A stretch of DNA of 64,000 nt from Uloborus plumipes (lineage: Eukaryota > Arthropoda > Arachnida > Araneae > Uloboridae), in the NCBI GenBank assembly GCA_038373865.1, contig JAXGGA010000036.1, forward strand, positions 249,001-313,000. Direction: 5' to 3'. Below the pieces are notes generated by a model. The model was not told the DNA's origin. It did no database searches and saw only the letters and a list, made by a program, of their open reading frames with translations. Each line of letters begins with the position of its first letter. The first letter of the stretch is position 1. Below, in pieces: positions 1 to 11,490 of this stretch. A program made the translations under genes and the position numbers.

Positions 1-292
1 TTTCCTCCCTATATAGTTCTGTAGCTTAGCGGCAATAGACTCATTTATTTTCCCGGCAGCCGTTGTTGCTGTGTTATAGTTTGGTGCCGCTCAGACGCAA
101 ACTCACGGAGAAATCGCAAATTTTTCACTTTTTCGACCCTCTGATGTTATATAAGTGCATCACATGTTTCGCTTTAGTTTATTGTAGGACTAGGTGAAGT
201 AAATTTTACATCATTGGTGCAAAACACCATGTTTCTAGCTTTGAATTCATATGTCTCAACAGTAGATACAACAACGGGTTGTACGTGAAATA
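1..292. other. Sequence upstream of the zinc-finger frame; unassigned
   Basis: I see no supported gene here. In the frame of the downstream zinc-finger ORF there is a stop at 263-265, so the coding part could begin only after that, either as an exon or as an already decayed copy. No convincing splice acceptor or promoter was recognised. It may be part of the same transposon as the downstream frame, cut by the window edge. Confidence 0.3.
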
Positions 293-511
293 TTGTTCTT
301 TCGAAAATGGCGCGCTAGAGGGCAAAGTGGCCACTTCGATTGTTCGATTCGAAATGTCGATTATTTTTTCTGTGATGATTGTTACTCGAAATCTAAGCAC
401 AACGAAGGCTGGATTAGATGTTCTGGGTGCCTCAAATGGGCTCACGAAGCCTGCACAGGAGCCGAAGAGGAGAACGATGAGTTTATTTGTGATTTATGTA
501 AATACCAGTGA
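293..511 (+). pseudogene. C-terminal PHD-like zinc finger of a probable transposase, partial
   Basis: This is a 72-codon open frame with a TTG at its first codon and an in-frame stop 28 bases upstream, so it is a fragment or last exon. Residues about 25-70 carry a complete Cys4-His-Cys3 pattern: CDDC, 12 residues, CSGC, four residues, HEAC, 11 residues, CDLC, with the conserved Trp two residues before the His (WAHEAC). The protein ends three residues after the last Cys. A terminal PHD-like finger of this form, with WIxC and WxHxxC, is common at the C-terminus of pogo/Tigger-type DDE transposases in invertebrates, where it probably contacts chromatin. No catalytic DDE part is visible upstream. 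A frame-shifted overlapping ORF at 279-584 is a shadow. It could also be the last exon of a host PHD protein, which I think less likely. Confidence 0.5.
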
Positions 512-639
512 TTTCATAACTTCACATACTTTTAGTAATGTCTATTTTTGTTTACAACCCCAATACAACTTTTCTGAGTTCTGAAACTAAATGCGTTTCA
601 TTTTTTCCATGTTATCTAAATCTATTTAGGCAGTGCCCT

Positions 640-703
640 ACCTAGTGGGGCAAAGTGGTTACTTTGACAGCTTTTGGTAAAGTAAACATTTTGTACAAAT
701 AAA
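640..703 (+). promoter_or_regulatory. Possible 3' end with AATAAA signal
   Basis: AATAAA lies at 698-703, about 190 bases after the stop of the zinc-finger frame, which is a usual distance for a short 3' untranslated region. Just before it, at 645-665, is GGGGCAAAGTGGTTACTT, which echoes GGGCAAAGTGGCCACTT inside the coding part near 320-336. Motifs of this kind occur at the ends of some invertebrate DNA transposons, so this may be close to the element's right end. No target duplication could be identified. Confidence 0.3.
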
Positions 704-842
704 GTTTAAAAATCTAGTTGTTTATATTTTTTTAATCAGGCCTAAGTAACCATACTAAATGTTGGAGGGATTTGGAAAATGTTTCAATAAAGTTTAGGGG
801 TGAAAAAAAATAGATGTTCCTTAGGGTGGCCGCTATGCCCAC

Positions 843-2253
<1,411 letters not shown>

Positions 2254-2654
2254 TTAAAAATAAACTGTTGTTTTTACAGTACAATATTGGCAGCAGAGGT
2301 TCCAGTTTTTTGCTGTAAAAGCACAGTAATAAACTGTAAAATTAGCTATTTCACAGTTTATTACTCTAAAACTAGCATTTTTACAGTTAACCACAAGAAA
2401 ACCTATCAATTTTACAGTTTATTACAACAAATTTAGGTGTGTTATACTGTAAAAGCAACAGTATAATACTGGCAGCAGAGGTGAAAGTTTAAAACTGTAA
2501 AATGCACAGTAATAAACTGTGAAACTAGCAATCTTGCAATTTATAACTGTTAACTAGCAATTTTACAGTTTACTACTGAAAAATTAGCAATTTTACAGTT
2601 TATTACTGTAAAATTAGCTGTATTATACTATAAAAACATTTACTTTTTACAGTG
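2254..2654 (-). mobile_element. CACTG/ACTGTAAAA MITE, copy A
   Basis: First of about ten copies of a non-autonomous element. The left end is eroded (an AAAAATAAACTGTTG remnant at 2257-2271); the right end is intact as TTTTTTACAGTG. The internal marker GGCAGCAGAGGTTCCAG is at about 2289 and again near 2469, on the plus strand; I call this orientation minus relative to copy C. The body repeats the palindromic module ACAGTTTATTACTGTAAAA about every 30 bases. It has no coding capacity. Confidence 0.85.
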
Positions 2655-2699
2655 CATAAAATTTATTTACTGTGAACATTTAAGATGGACAGTTTTTAT

Positions 2700-2752
2700 T
2701 TAAAAAAAAAGAATACATATTAAAAAAAAGAATACATATTTAAAAAAAAAAC
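2700..2752. repeat. Short tandem repeat of GAATACATATT with A-runs
   Basis: Two copies of AAAAAAAGAATACATATT lie head to tail, followed by another A-run. It looks like simple slippage or duplication, with no function suggested. Confidence 0.7.
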
Positions 2753-3308
2753 CACCACGTAAGCCTATTTTGCTAAAGTGATAGGGTTTGTGCGAACAAG
2801 AAATTTTAATTTAATTAGTTAAAATCATCGAATAATATTAAGAAATTAATGAAAGTACTATAAACGTTTGAAATACATATTAGTTTCACTAAATTTTGAA
2901 AAGTGTAGCTTACTCGGTTAAGCAAGTTTAAAATTGAAAAATGAACTTAACGAATTTAATTGATTATTTTGTAACTATACTCTTATCTCATACGCTTCAT
3001 AGTAATAGATTCACTATGCAAATTAGAACACATTTTTAATAGCAGTTCACTTTCATCTGGTTGTACATTTCAATAATTAATTTTATCTTAAACTTGAACA
3101 GCGACTGTTAAAAATTTATCAAGGAATCGTGCATGAGATAGGAGAAAGTGGAAACACAGTAAACTGAAGTCAAGGTAAACTTGAGTCACTGAGACTATCA
3201 TATTAATTATTAATGAAACAGATCATATGTATTGTGTTTAGGTATGCATTTTTATACATGTATCTCTGAATGTATGAATGTTTGTGAATCACGTAGGGTA
3301 GAGACAGC
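2753..3308. other. AT-rich unique sequence
   Basis: I see no ORF, RNA gene or repeat that I can support in this stretch. Confidence 0.5.
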
Positions 3309-3310
3309 TA

Positions 3311-3701
3311 CCCAAGTAGCATCAACTCATCGGATTTTGCTCGGTCAATCATCGGACTCCTCGTAAACTGATCCCGTAACGCACGATGACATCGTTCCGA
3401 TCAGTATCCGAGTACGGTTTTCGATGAGCTACTTTTCATCGGAAAGCGATATCCTTCCGATCAACTTTCCCGATGAAAATAAGCGGAGCTATATTCCATC
3501 GGAAAACGATATCCTTCCGATCAAGTTTCCCGATGAAATTCACGGGCACGGGACTGTTCTGCTCGTAAATTGCTCCAAATCTCATCGTATTTCGAGCAAA
3601 ACTCATCGGATTGTGCTGCTCGAATTCTGTTTGGCAGATGAGAATTTCATCGGGCTTCGATGAATGGCCGATCATCGGCCGATGAGATGATGCTTCTAGG
3701 G
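3311..3701. mobile_element. TA-flanked MITE with CCCAAGTAGCA-type ends
   Basis: This is a 391-bp element with inverted ends of about 23 bp. The left end is CCCAAGTAGCATCAACTCAT and the right end, read inward, is CCCTAGAAGCATCATCTCAT. It is flanked by TA at 3309-3310 and 3702-3703, as expected for a Tc1/mariner (IS630) type non-autonomous element. The interior is rich in CATCGG/CCGATG words on both strands and holds a 60-bp tandem duplication (3437-3496 and 3497-3556). The two roughly 79-codon frames on opposite strands come from this near-symmetry and are not genes. A short relative with the same end words lies at 27114-27227. Confidence 0.8.
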
Positions 3702-3898
3702 TAGGTTGATTTTGATGAAATTTGGCACAAAATTAATTTTAAGCTCTGAAATGTGCATCTCAAATCCATTTTCTCTAAAGTCCAATTTTGTAATTTTTCC
3801 TCTTTAGTTTTAATTGTCCTTTTTATTTAAAATTGCTGTATTGGGATGGAATATTTCTGACGCATTTTTTTATTTTTAATGTTATCTGAAAGCCTGTG

Positions 3899-4428
<530 letters not shown>

Positions 4429-4834
4429 CACTGTAAAAAATAGATATTATTTTTACAATTTAATACATCTAACTTTACAGTAATTTTACAATAATAAACT
4501 GCAAAATTGTTAATTTTACAGTGGCAGACTGTAAAATTGCTAGTTTACAGTAATAAAATAAAATTTCTAGCTTCAGTTTATTACTGTACATTTACAGCTT
4601 AAAACTAGAACCTCTGCTGCCAGTATTATATAGTTGTTTTTACAGTATAATACAGCTAATTGTATGATAATATTGCTAATTTTACAGTAATAAACTACAA
4701 AATTGCTAGATTTACTGTAATAAACTGAAATTGGCTAGTTTTACAGTTTATTACTGTGCTTTTACAGTTTTAAACTGGAACCTCTGCTGCCAGTATTTTA
4801 CTGTAAAAGCAACAGCTTTTTTTGCCATTGCAGT
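4429..4834 (+). mobile_element. CACTG/ACTGTAAAA MITE, copy B
   Basis: The left end is CACTGTAAAAAATAG and the right end GCCATTGCAGT, with the last G lost. It carries two CCTCTGCTGCCAGTAT markers (about 4610 and 4783), so it is in the same orientation as copy C. The flanks do not show a clear TA duplication, suggesting an older, eroded insertion. The body is made of the same ACTGTAAAA palindrome modules. Confidence 0.85.
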
Positions 4835-4841
4835 AAATATT

Positions 4842-4864
4842 ACACACACACACACACACACACA
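4842..4864. repeat. (CA)n microsatellite
   Basis: About 11 CA units just after the end of MITE copy B. Confidence 0.95.
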
Positions 4865-5306
4865 GCAAATTGGTATTATAACTTTTTACCACGCACTATC
4901 ACTAAACAAAAAATGGGGAATGGAGCATTTTTCAAATTTCAGTAAAGCCGCTAGTAAATGCTTTTTTCCCCTTTCGTTGATTTTTTGTATACTGTTATAA
5001 TATATTTTGCGGCACACGAATAAGGATAACAGAGTATACGACGTGTCCAAACTCGGGTTTGATCATGGCACCTTTGTAATGCTACCACCTTTTCATACAT
5101 TTTTCTTTTACCATGTGATAAAGTAAATGGAGTGATTATAGAGATACAACTATTAAAGAGCGTTGATCTATTCTTCATTTAATCTCATTTTTTCTTTTGA
5201 AATATTTGTTATTTTAATGATGTACAGAGACATAATGAAGCTCTTTGTTTCGATCACATAATAATGTGGAGAGCAAAAATTAACATTTCATACTTTCAGA
5301 AAAAAA

Positions 5307-5604
5307 TGTAGCAAACCACCGGTTACTTTAATTTTGCTCTTTTCTTTTTCATAATTTTGATAGCAGTATAGCTGAGATCAAATCTTAATATTAAGATAGT
5401 TCTAAAGAGCACAAAATACTAAATTATTAGCTTTGATTTGCAGTTCACATATATAAGTTCGCGGCTTTGAAGTAGTAAACCACCGGTTACTTTAATTTTA
5501 CTCTTTTCTTTTTTATAATTTTGATAGCAGTATAGCTGAGATCAAATATTAACATTAAGACAGTTCTAGAGAGCACAAAACAGTAAATTATTAGCTTTGA
5601 TTTG
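5307..5604. repeat. Direct duplication, about 134 bp, spaced 164 bp
   Basis: The segment 5307-5440 (beginning near AAACCACCGGTTACTTT) recurs at 5471-5604 with scattered substitutions and the same end GCTTTGATTTG. A 30-base spacer separates the copies. It is non-coding in all frames. This is a local tandem duplication of moderate age. Confidence 0.9.
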
Positions 5605-6534
5605 AAACGGGCTATGTATTTAGTTTCAAATCACTGAATAGTTATTTTAATATATACCTTCATACATAACAAAATGAGTACAAAAATTTTACGTGGACAA
5701 AACTCGTAACGCGTAAGGCTGTTTGTTTAAAATACAGTGCAGTGAAGCTCTTGTACTACAGAGAAAGAAAGCGGTGAGGTAAGTTACGGCAATGTAACAC
5801 CGCAGGAGCAGTTGTTTTTAGCCTTGCAAGGGGGGGGGGGGGCTCTGTTCAAAAAAAAAAAAAAAAAAAAAACACCGAAGATTTAGTATTTGCAATGAGA
5901 ATGATGGTCTGAATATTTCACAATATTTTCGGGGAAAATAGAAACATTTCAGTGAAAAAAATATATTAGGTATTTTTGGAAGAAATATTATACAAGAAAG
6001 TACAAAACGAGCGCTAAAAAAACGTATGAAATTCAAAAACGCCACCTCAAACGCATGAACAATTTCCCAAAGCACTCCCGACCTTTTAAAATTATTTCCC
6101 CCAAGTACGAAATGTAAAAATATTAAAACGATCCGTGAGAAAAATGTAATCCGAAGCAGAGGTTAATATCTCCAACCGACGATTCATGATTTTTCAACTA
6201 ATGGATTAAAAGCCCACGCATTTTAGAAAAGTTGTGTGCACCATCCCGACGGAGCCTTGATATCCCGCATCACTGCCGAGTTGCGCGGCTACGTTTTACG
6301 ATCATGTGGGCAGATCGTAGTAGCGTGTTCCTAAAATAGAATTTCTGGGGGGTAGGTGGGAGGCTGGTTGGCGTGTGGAGTAAGCAGGATACAGTGTGAA
6401 GGCACGTTCTTTTTGTTTCTCCTGTTGCAAGAGTATCTGACGATGCGAAGATCGATAATTTTGCAAACGACGAAGAGGAATACTGCTAATAAACTGCGTC
6501 GTGCTGTCTGCAGAAGTATTTCTTGGCGATTGAA
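5605..6534. other. Unassigned sequence with poly-G/poly-A tract
   Basis: A G12 run followed by CTCTGTTC and an A21 run lies at 5829-5872. The segment 6230-6534 is somewhat richer in G+C than its surroundings. The frames at 6302-6676 (minus) and 6356-6607 (plus) overlap each other and the downstream repeat and match nothing I recognise. Confidence 0.4.
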
Positions 6535-7440
6535 AAAGGACGACCTTTTGAGGAATAGCATTGATATCACAGACGGATCCTCCGGGGAACTCTATTTGTG
6601 GAAATAGATTTTTAATGCAGAATCTTTCGATTTTTTTTCTTTTTGTTTCAGAAATACAATTTTCGTAACTATACACTGTAAAAAATGAATGTTGTTTTTA
6701 CAGTATAATACAGGTAATTTTATAGTATTAAACTACAAAAGTTGCTAATTTTACAGTAATAAACTGTAAATTTGCTACTTTTACAGTACTAAACTGTAAA
6801 ATTGCTAACGGTTTACTGCCGTGCATTTTACAGTTTTAAACTGGAACCTCTGCTGCCAGTATCATACTGTTGTTTTTACAGTATAATGCAGCTAAATTTT
6901 ACTGTAATAAACTGTAGAATTTCTAATTTTACACTCAGAAACTGCAAAATTTCTAGTTTTGCAGTTTATTACTGTGCATTTTACAGTTTTAAATCCTCGG
7001 CTGTCAGTATTATACTGTAAAAACAGCAGCTCATTTTTTGCAGTGTAGAATTAACATTAATTGGTCGTTCTTTGGGTTGGAAGCACCATGCAGGATTTAA
7101 TAAAAAGAACTACAATTTGAGAATAGCATTAATAAAACAACAGACGGATCATCCGGGGAACTCTGTGAAACATATTTTAAATGCAGAATCTCTTTTCTTT
7201 AGCCAAAAATTAAATGTATTTTCGTAACTATAGAATAAGCATTATGTGGGTGTCTCTGGTATTGAATACACCATGTATAATTCTAAATAATTATCCGGTT
7301 CTCCTGGACATATTTTAATGCAGATTTTTTTGTTCAAAAATACACTGTATTTTTGCAACTATAGAATTAGCCTTAATTGGTCGTTTTTTGGAATTGAATA
7401 CACCATGCAGGAGTCCAAATGATTAAATGAAGAGATTTTA
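6535..7440. repeat. Three tandem copies of an about 180-bp unit (one split by MITE C)
   Basis: The unit contains the ordered words GGATCCTCCGGGGAACTCT, AATGCAGA, TTTCGTAACTATAGAAT, TTAATTGGTCGTT and GAATACACCATGCAGGA. Copy 1 runs 6535-6673 and resumes at 7046 after MITE C; copy 2 is about 7115-7290; copy 3, partial, is about 7291-7440. A fourth copy lies apart at 10345-10530. The minus-strand frames across copies 1 and 4 look alike, but copy 2 has a stop and a frame change, so I do not call a gene. Confidence 0.75.
6674..7045 (+). mobile_element. CACTG/ACTGTAAAA MITE, copy C (intact, TA target duplication)
   Basis: This is a complete 372-bp copy. It begins CACTGTAAAAAATGA and ends TCATTTTTTGCAGTG. 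TA is present on both sides (6672-6673 and 7046-7047). Because it sits inside a tandem repeat, the uninterrupted sisters at 7214-7224 and 7350-7360 (AACTATAGAAT) show the target before insertion with a single TA, proving both the element limits and the TA duplication. The interior has three to four ACTGTAAAA palindromes on each side of a CCTCTGCTGCCAG marker. Confidence 0.95.
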
Positions 7441-7718
7441 AGAGTATCATAAGTTATTACCAGGGCCGCGCCCAGCCTAATCGGCGCCCCCCGTGCAAAT
7501 GTCTTCTGAGCGCCTTAGTAGCGTTCAATAGTTAACACCAGCATTGATGTTTTATAGACAAATATAATTAAAAAAAATAAGTTTCGCGTACATTTTTTTA
7601 AAGAAATAAAAAAGCGTGAAAAACTTGTGTTTTATCAAACTGAAATACATTTATTGAAACATACGTTCTTAGATTTTAAAAAAAGGTTCTGAAAGAAAAA
7701 AAAAACATTACATAATAT

Positions 7719-8924
7719 TCCCAAAGCAGAATACTTAGTGATGTTCTGCGACGCAAAATTAGTTGCCCAAAATTGTTCTGCAAGATAGATTTATACATTA
7801 TATGTTTACCATCAAAATGTTAGGGTCATTCCATATAAAGTCAACAAATGGGCCGTGCCGCACCATTTTTGATTTTGATGATATTTGGTAGGTAATATGA
7901 ACCAATATTCTGGACCTCCAAACTGTTTCATTTCTTTCTCGAAAAAATTTTATTCTCGAGATATAGCCATTTTTTTGCTCCGCCGATGAGTAAAATTCGG
8001 CATTTTCGATCTTTTTTCTAACAGCTGTGGTAAATTTACTTAAAGTGGTAGAAAGATCAAACATGGCTTATTTTGAAGCTAAAAGAATGAACTTTCATTT
8101 GTGCATACAAAGAAACGGTTTGGGTTAAGCCTAAATATAAATTTTCTCGTGTCAATTCGCGGTTCAAAAAGTGCCGTTTTCGTCATTTCAAGCATGAAAA
8201 CATATATGAAGGACTGACAGTGGGGTTCTAATTTTTTTTCTCTTATACCCAGTTATACCTACTAGAAGCACAGAAAAAAGTTAGATGATACCGGTAATCT
8301 TTCATTATGAAAAAATTGCTTAAACTTGAGAAAAAATGAAAATTGGCCTTTTTCACTCCCCAAAAACGGCCTGTGGAACAGGTAGTAAAAATTTACAAAT
8401 GCATGGAGTAAAAAGGTGTTACATTGCCCTTTAAAATGAAACAAGGCAGGATTTGTGTTCCTACCGCAAGCTTCGTCACTTAAGATCTGCGGCCAAAATG
8501 AGAAGGCTCGCAGAATTTCAGACTAAGTTTGCGTCCCCGCGATTCTCATGCGGAAAAAAATAATCGTTGGAAACTTTTTTGAATAATGAATGGGTACTGC
8601 AAGTTTCGTAGCTAAAGTTCTGCGGCCCAAATAAGAAGGACTGCAGAACTTCAAACGAAGCCTGCGCAAGTCATCTCTGAAGTTCTGCGGAAAAAACAGG
8701 AATGTCCTCAGAAGCTCAAGTCAAGTCGTCGGCACGTCTGCTGTGGTCTATATGGCACATGGCAGGTTACGGCGCCGACATTATTGCCTGCTGCTCTGCG
8801 AGACATGGGCTACGAGCGAAACTTTTTTTTTTTTGGTTGCTTTATTTTGAATAGAATTGTTCTGCAGCCCCGATGTTTTGTTCTGCGACGTACGTCGCCG
8901 ATTTAGCAGTATTCTGCTTTCGGG
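7719..8924. mobile_element. Non-autonomous hAT-like element with 8-bp target duplication
   Basis: This is a 1206-bp element bounded by CATAATAT at 7711-7718 and 8925-8932. The terminal inverted repeats of about 17 bp are TCCCAAAGCAGAATACT and, read inward from the right, CCCGAAAGCAGAATACT. TTCTGCG words repeat below both ends (7744-7752, 8640-8690, 8860-8890), as in the subterminal transposase-binding repeats of hAT elements. The interior has a block at 7816-8060 starting GGGTCATTCCATATAAAG, possibly another repeat. No transposase frame remains; minus frames at 7798-8064 and 8262-8444 have no recognisable domain. Confidence 0.8.
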
Positions 8925-8932
8925 CATAATAT

Positions 8933-10344
8933 ATACATATAATGTATAGAATATATATTAATTGAAAGTATGGAACTTAAAACATGTGTGAATGTAAATG
9001 AAGTAGCATATACATTTCATTAAATGTTCAAAGTAAATTATAATATCACATTTTTACATTTACACGCAATCCCATTCAATCCAACTAGAAAGCATACAGC
9101 ATGCACAAAATAAATGCATATAATGTATATTGCATGCTAAACACTATTTTTATTTCTTTTGGGAGTTAGAAAATGCGCTAAAATTAGCACATAGACAGGC
9201 TCGTTGTTTTAAAGTTGTCCTGGGAGCGAGGTCAAAGGGTGCAAATTTTATCGGTAAACAACAAAAATCACGCCTACTGTTAATATATTGATTTATCACC
9301 CCCCCCCCCTCCCACGACGGGCCTGGTTTTCGAAAATTGCAGTCAACTCTCAATCATTTCAAACTAATATTCTGTCTCAAATAACACTCCTTTATTACCG
9401 TCTCCCATATAGACTTCATCATTTTATCGTAAATAAATAATTACAAAATTTAAAAAGTGTGAGGCTGGGTAAAAGTCAATACTAATTATTATTATTGTAA
9501 GTTTTTTAAAAACTGCACGTGCGAGAGGACACACACACATGACCTTCTTACTGCAAATAACTCAACAAATTGGGGGTAAAAACAAACGACGTTTTCGACA
9601 TGAGCTATACGAAACCTAGTGTCAAGTGCTCTAACACAATTGAAAAGGATGTGACTATTCTATTGTGGCCAATCTGGATAGAATAAAAATTCATAAACAG
9701 AAACATTTGTAAGCTGAAATGTGAAAATCTTGACATTGAAAATGAAATATTAATAAAATTTAATAATTTAAGTGATTAAAAATATCGTTTAGCATTTAAC
9801 TATAAAAATAAAGGAATAACTCTGAATTTTAACTACTGCTTATAAAACCAAACTACTACTTTTAAAAAGTTTTCAGATTCACTTCAATTCCTATCGAGCG
9901 TAACGTCCGGTTTTTCGTGTAGCCAAAAATCGGAACATGACAAATATTTAAGTTTGGAGTACCCTGTACATTTTTACTTCATATCTCAAAGTTATTTCGA
10001 GTTCAATAGCTCCTTGAATACACCCATTGTGTTTTGGAAATATAAATATTTTAAATATCAAAGTTAAAGTAGCTCTAAATATCTCGAATTTGCATTTGAT
10101 AAATAATTTTATCACACTTTTTTGTCAGTCAAAATATAACAAGAGGTTATGACACTGATTATATTTCTGAATTGAAGTATAAAGTGGTGGATATTCCCCT
10201 TAAAATCGGAAACTGAAATCTTTCCCGGAAAACCAATAAAATCTGAATTAGTAAAAAAAATCATTAAATTTAATATGAAATTCAAATGCAGTGTCCAAAG
10301 GTGTTTTTTAATTAAAAAAACTAGTGTTTGAAGCAAAGAGGAGA
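8933..10344. other. AT-rich unassigned sequence
   Basis: A C-run is at about 9300-9309 and a (TTA)n-like stretch at about 9485-9495. No gene, RNA or element boundary could be supported. Confidence 0.45.
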
Positions 10345-10530
10345 TAATCGTGTGATTACTATTACAGATGGATCCTTCGAGGAACTCTGTTTGTAGAAAC
10401 ATATTATTGATGCAATTTTTTTTAATCAAAAATTTAAAGTATTTTTGTAACTGTAGAATAAGAAATAATTGGCCGCCTTTGATGTTGAATAAACTATGCC
10501 AGGAGTTTAAATAATACTGTGGTTTTCCTT
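10345..10530. repeat. Dispersed fourth copy of the 180-bp unit
   Basis: The segment carries GATGGATCCTTCGAGGAACTC, GATGCA, TTTTTGTAACTGTAGAATAAG, AATTGGCCG and ATGCCAGGAGT in the same order as the three copies at 6535-7440, with more divergence. It shows the unit is a dispersed repeat and not only a local duplication. Confidence 0.7.
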
Positions 10531-11368
10531 AAAATTTAACAAAAAATACGGGATTGCTTTTTTTTTCGCTCCTCGATTATAAATAACTTTGTTTTGTCAT
10601 CTAATTCTTCCTAAAACACATTTTTTGCTTCTCCCTAGTTTATTTCTACTATTTATTATATGAGATTATAAAAAACGTTTGCTAATGACGAACAGGCTAA
10701 TTGACATCGTAAAACAGTTTTTGATGCTATTAAATTTCATTTTATCATTTTATTCATTAATTATCGTAAAAAATAACATTTTCTAAAAATATTTCATCTC
10801 TGTATCTTTTTTTTTTCTTATGCTTATGTTTGCGAAAACAAAAAAGACGAGAAACATTTTATTAGCTTAAATGTTAAAATGCGAAATAAGGATAAAAATA
10901 AAAGTGGTCAAACGAAACTTTTTTTTCATTTTAGCACCTTTATTTGTACTTTATTCACGTTGTATGAATTTACTACTCTTATTTTCGTCTAAAATTTCAC
11001 CTATTTTTGCAAATTTTGCTAATCGTTGATTTTTTAAAGGTATTTTTGAAAGTTTGAAAACTTTTTGCAATACTTGCTAAAAAAATGTAGGGAACGAAAA
11101 TAAGATTTTAATAAAATGTACGACAGACAACGCCAAAGCGAATGATTATTATCTAATGATTCTTATCTAAATGAAATGCCAAGACTAATAGTTATAAGAT
11201 CAGTAAAAATGATTATTTGCCATGTACTATGTTACTATTACCAACAGTACTATTGGTCATTGCGTACTAGATTAAATACTTTTTAGATGAATAGTTTTTT
11301 GGAGGGATTACTTTTAGCATGTCACTTTTACTTAAATATCAGTGCCTAGCTTACGATTAAGAAAGTCT
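10531..11368. other. AT-rich unique sequence
   Basis: I see no supportable feature here. Several T-runs occur near 10558 and 10808. Confidence 0.5.
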
Positions 11369-11490
11369 ATGTTAAGTGCGCCAAATAAGACCACCCAAGG
11401 CCTAGTAACTCGTTCATTTATGATTCAGCTGCACTGTAAGAAATGAATGTTGTTTTTACAGTATAATACAGCCAATTTTATAGTAATAAA

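Noticed and set aside
340..352. GTTCGATTC, resembling a tRNA B box
   Set aside because: No A box at tRNA spacing and it lies within the zinc-finger frame.
3424..3675. Overlapping 79-codon ORFs on both strands
   Set aside because: They are mirror readings of the CATCGG/CCGATG-rich MITE with its internal 60-bp duplication.
6302..6676. 124-codon minus-strand frame sharing peptide words with a frame at 10112-10429
   Set aside because: The similarity is explained by the dispersed 180-bp repeat; copy 2 at 7115-7290 has a stop and a frame change, so coding was not conserved.
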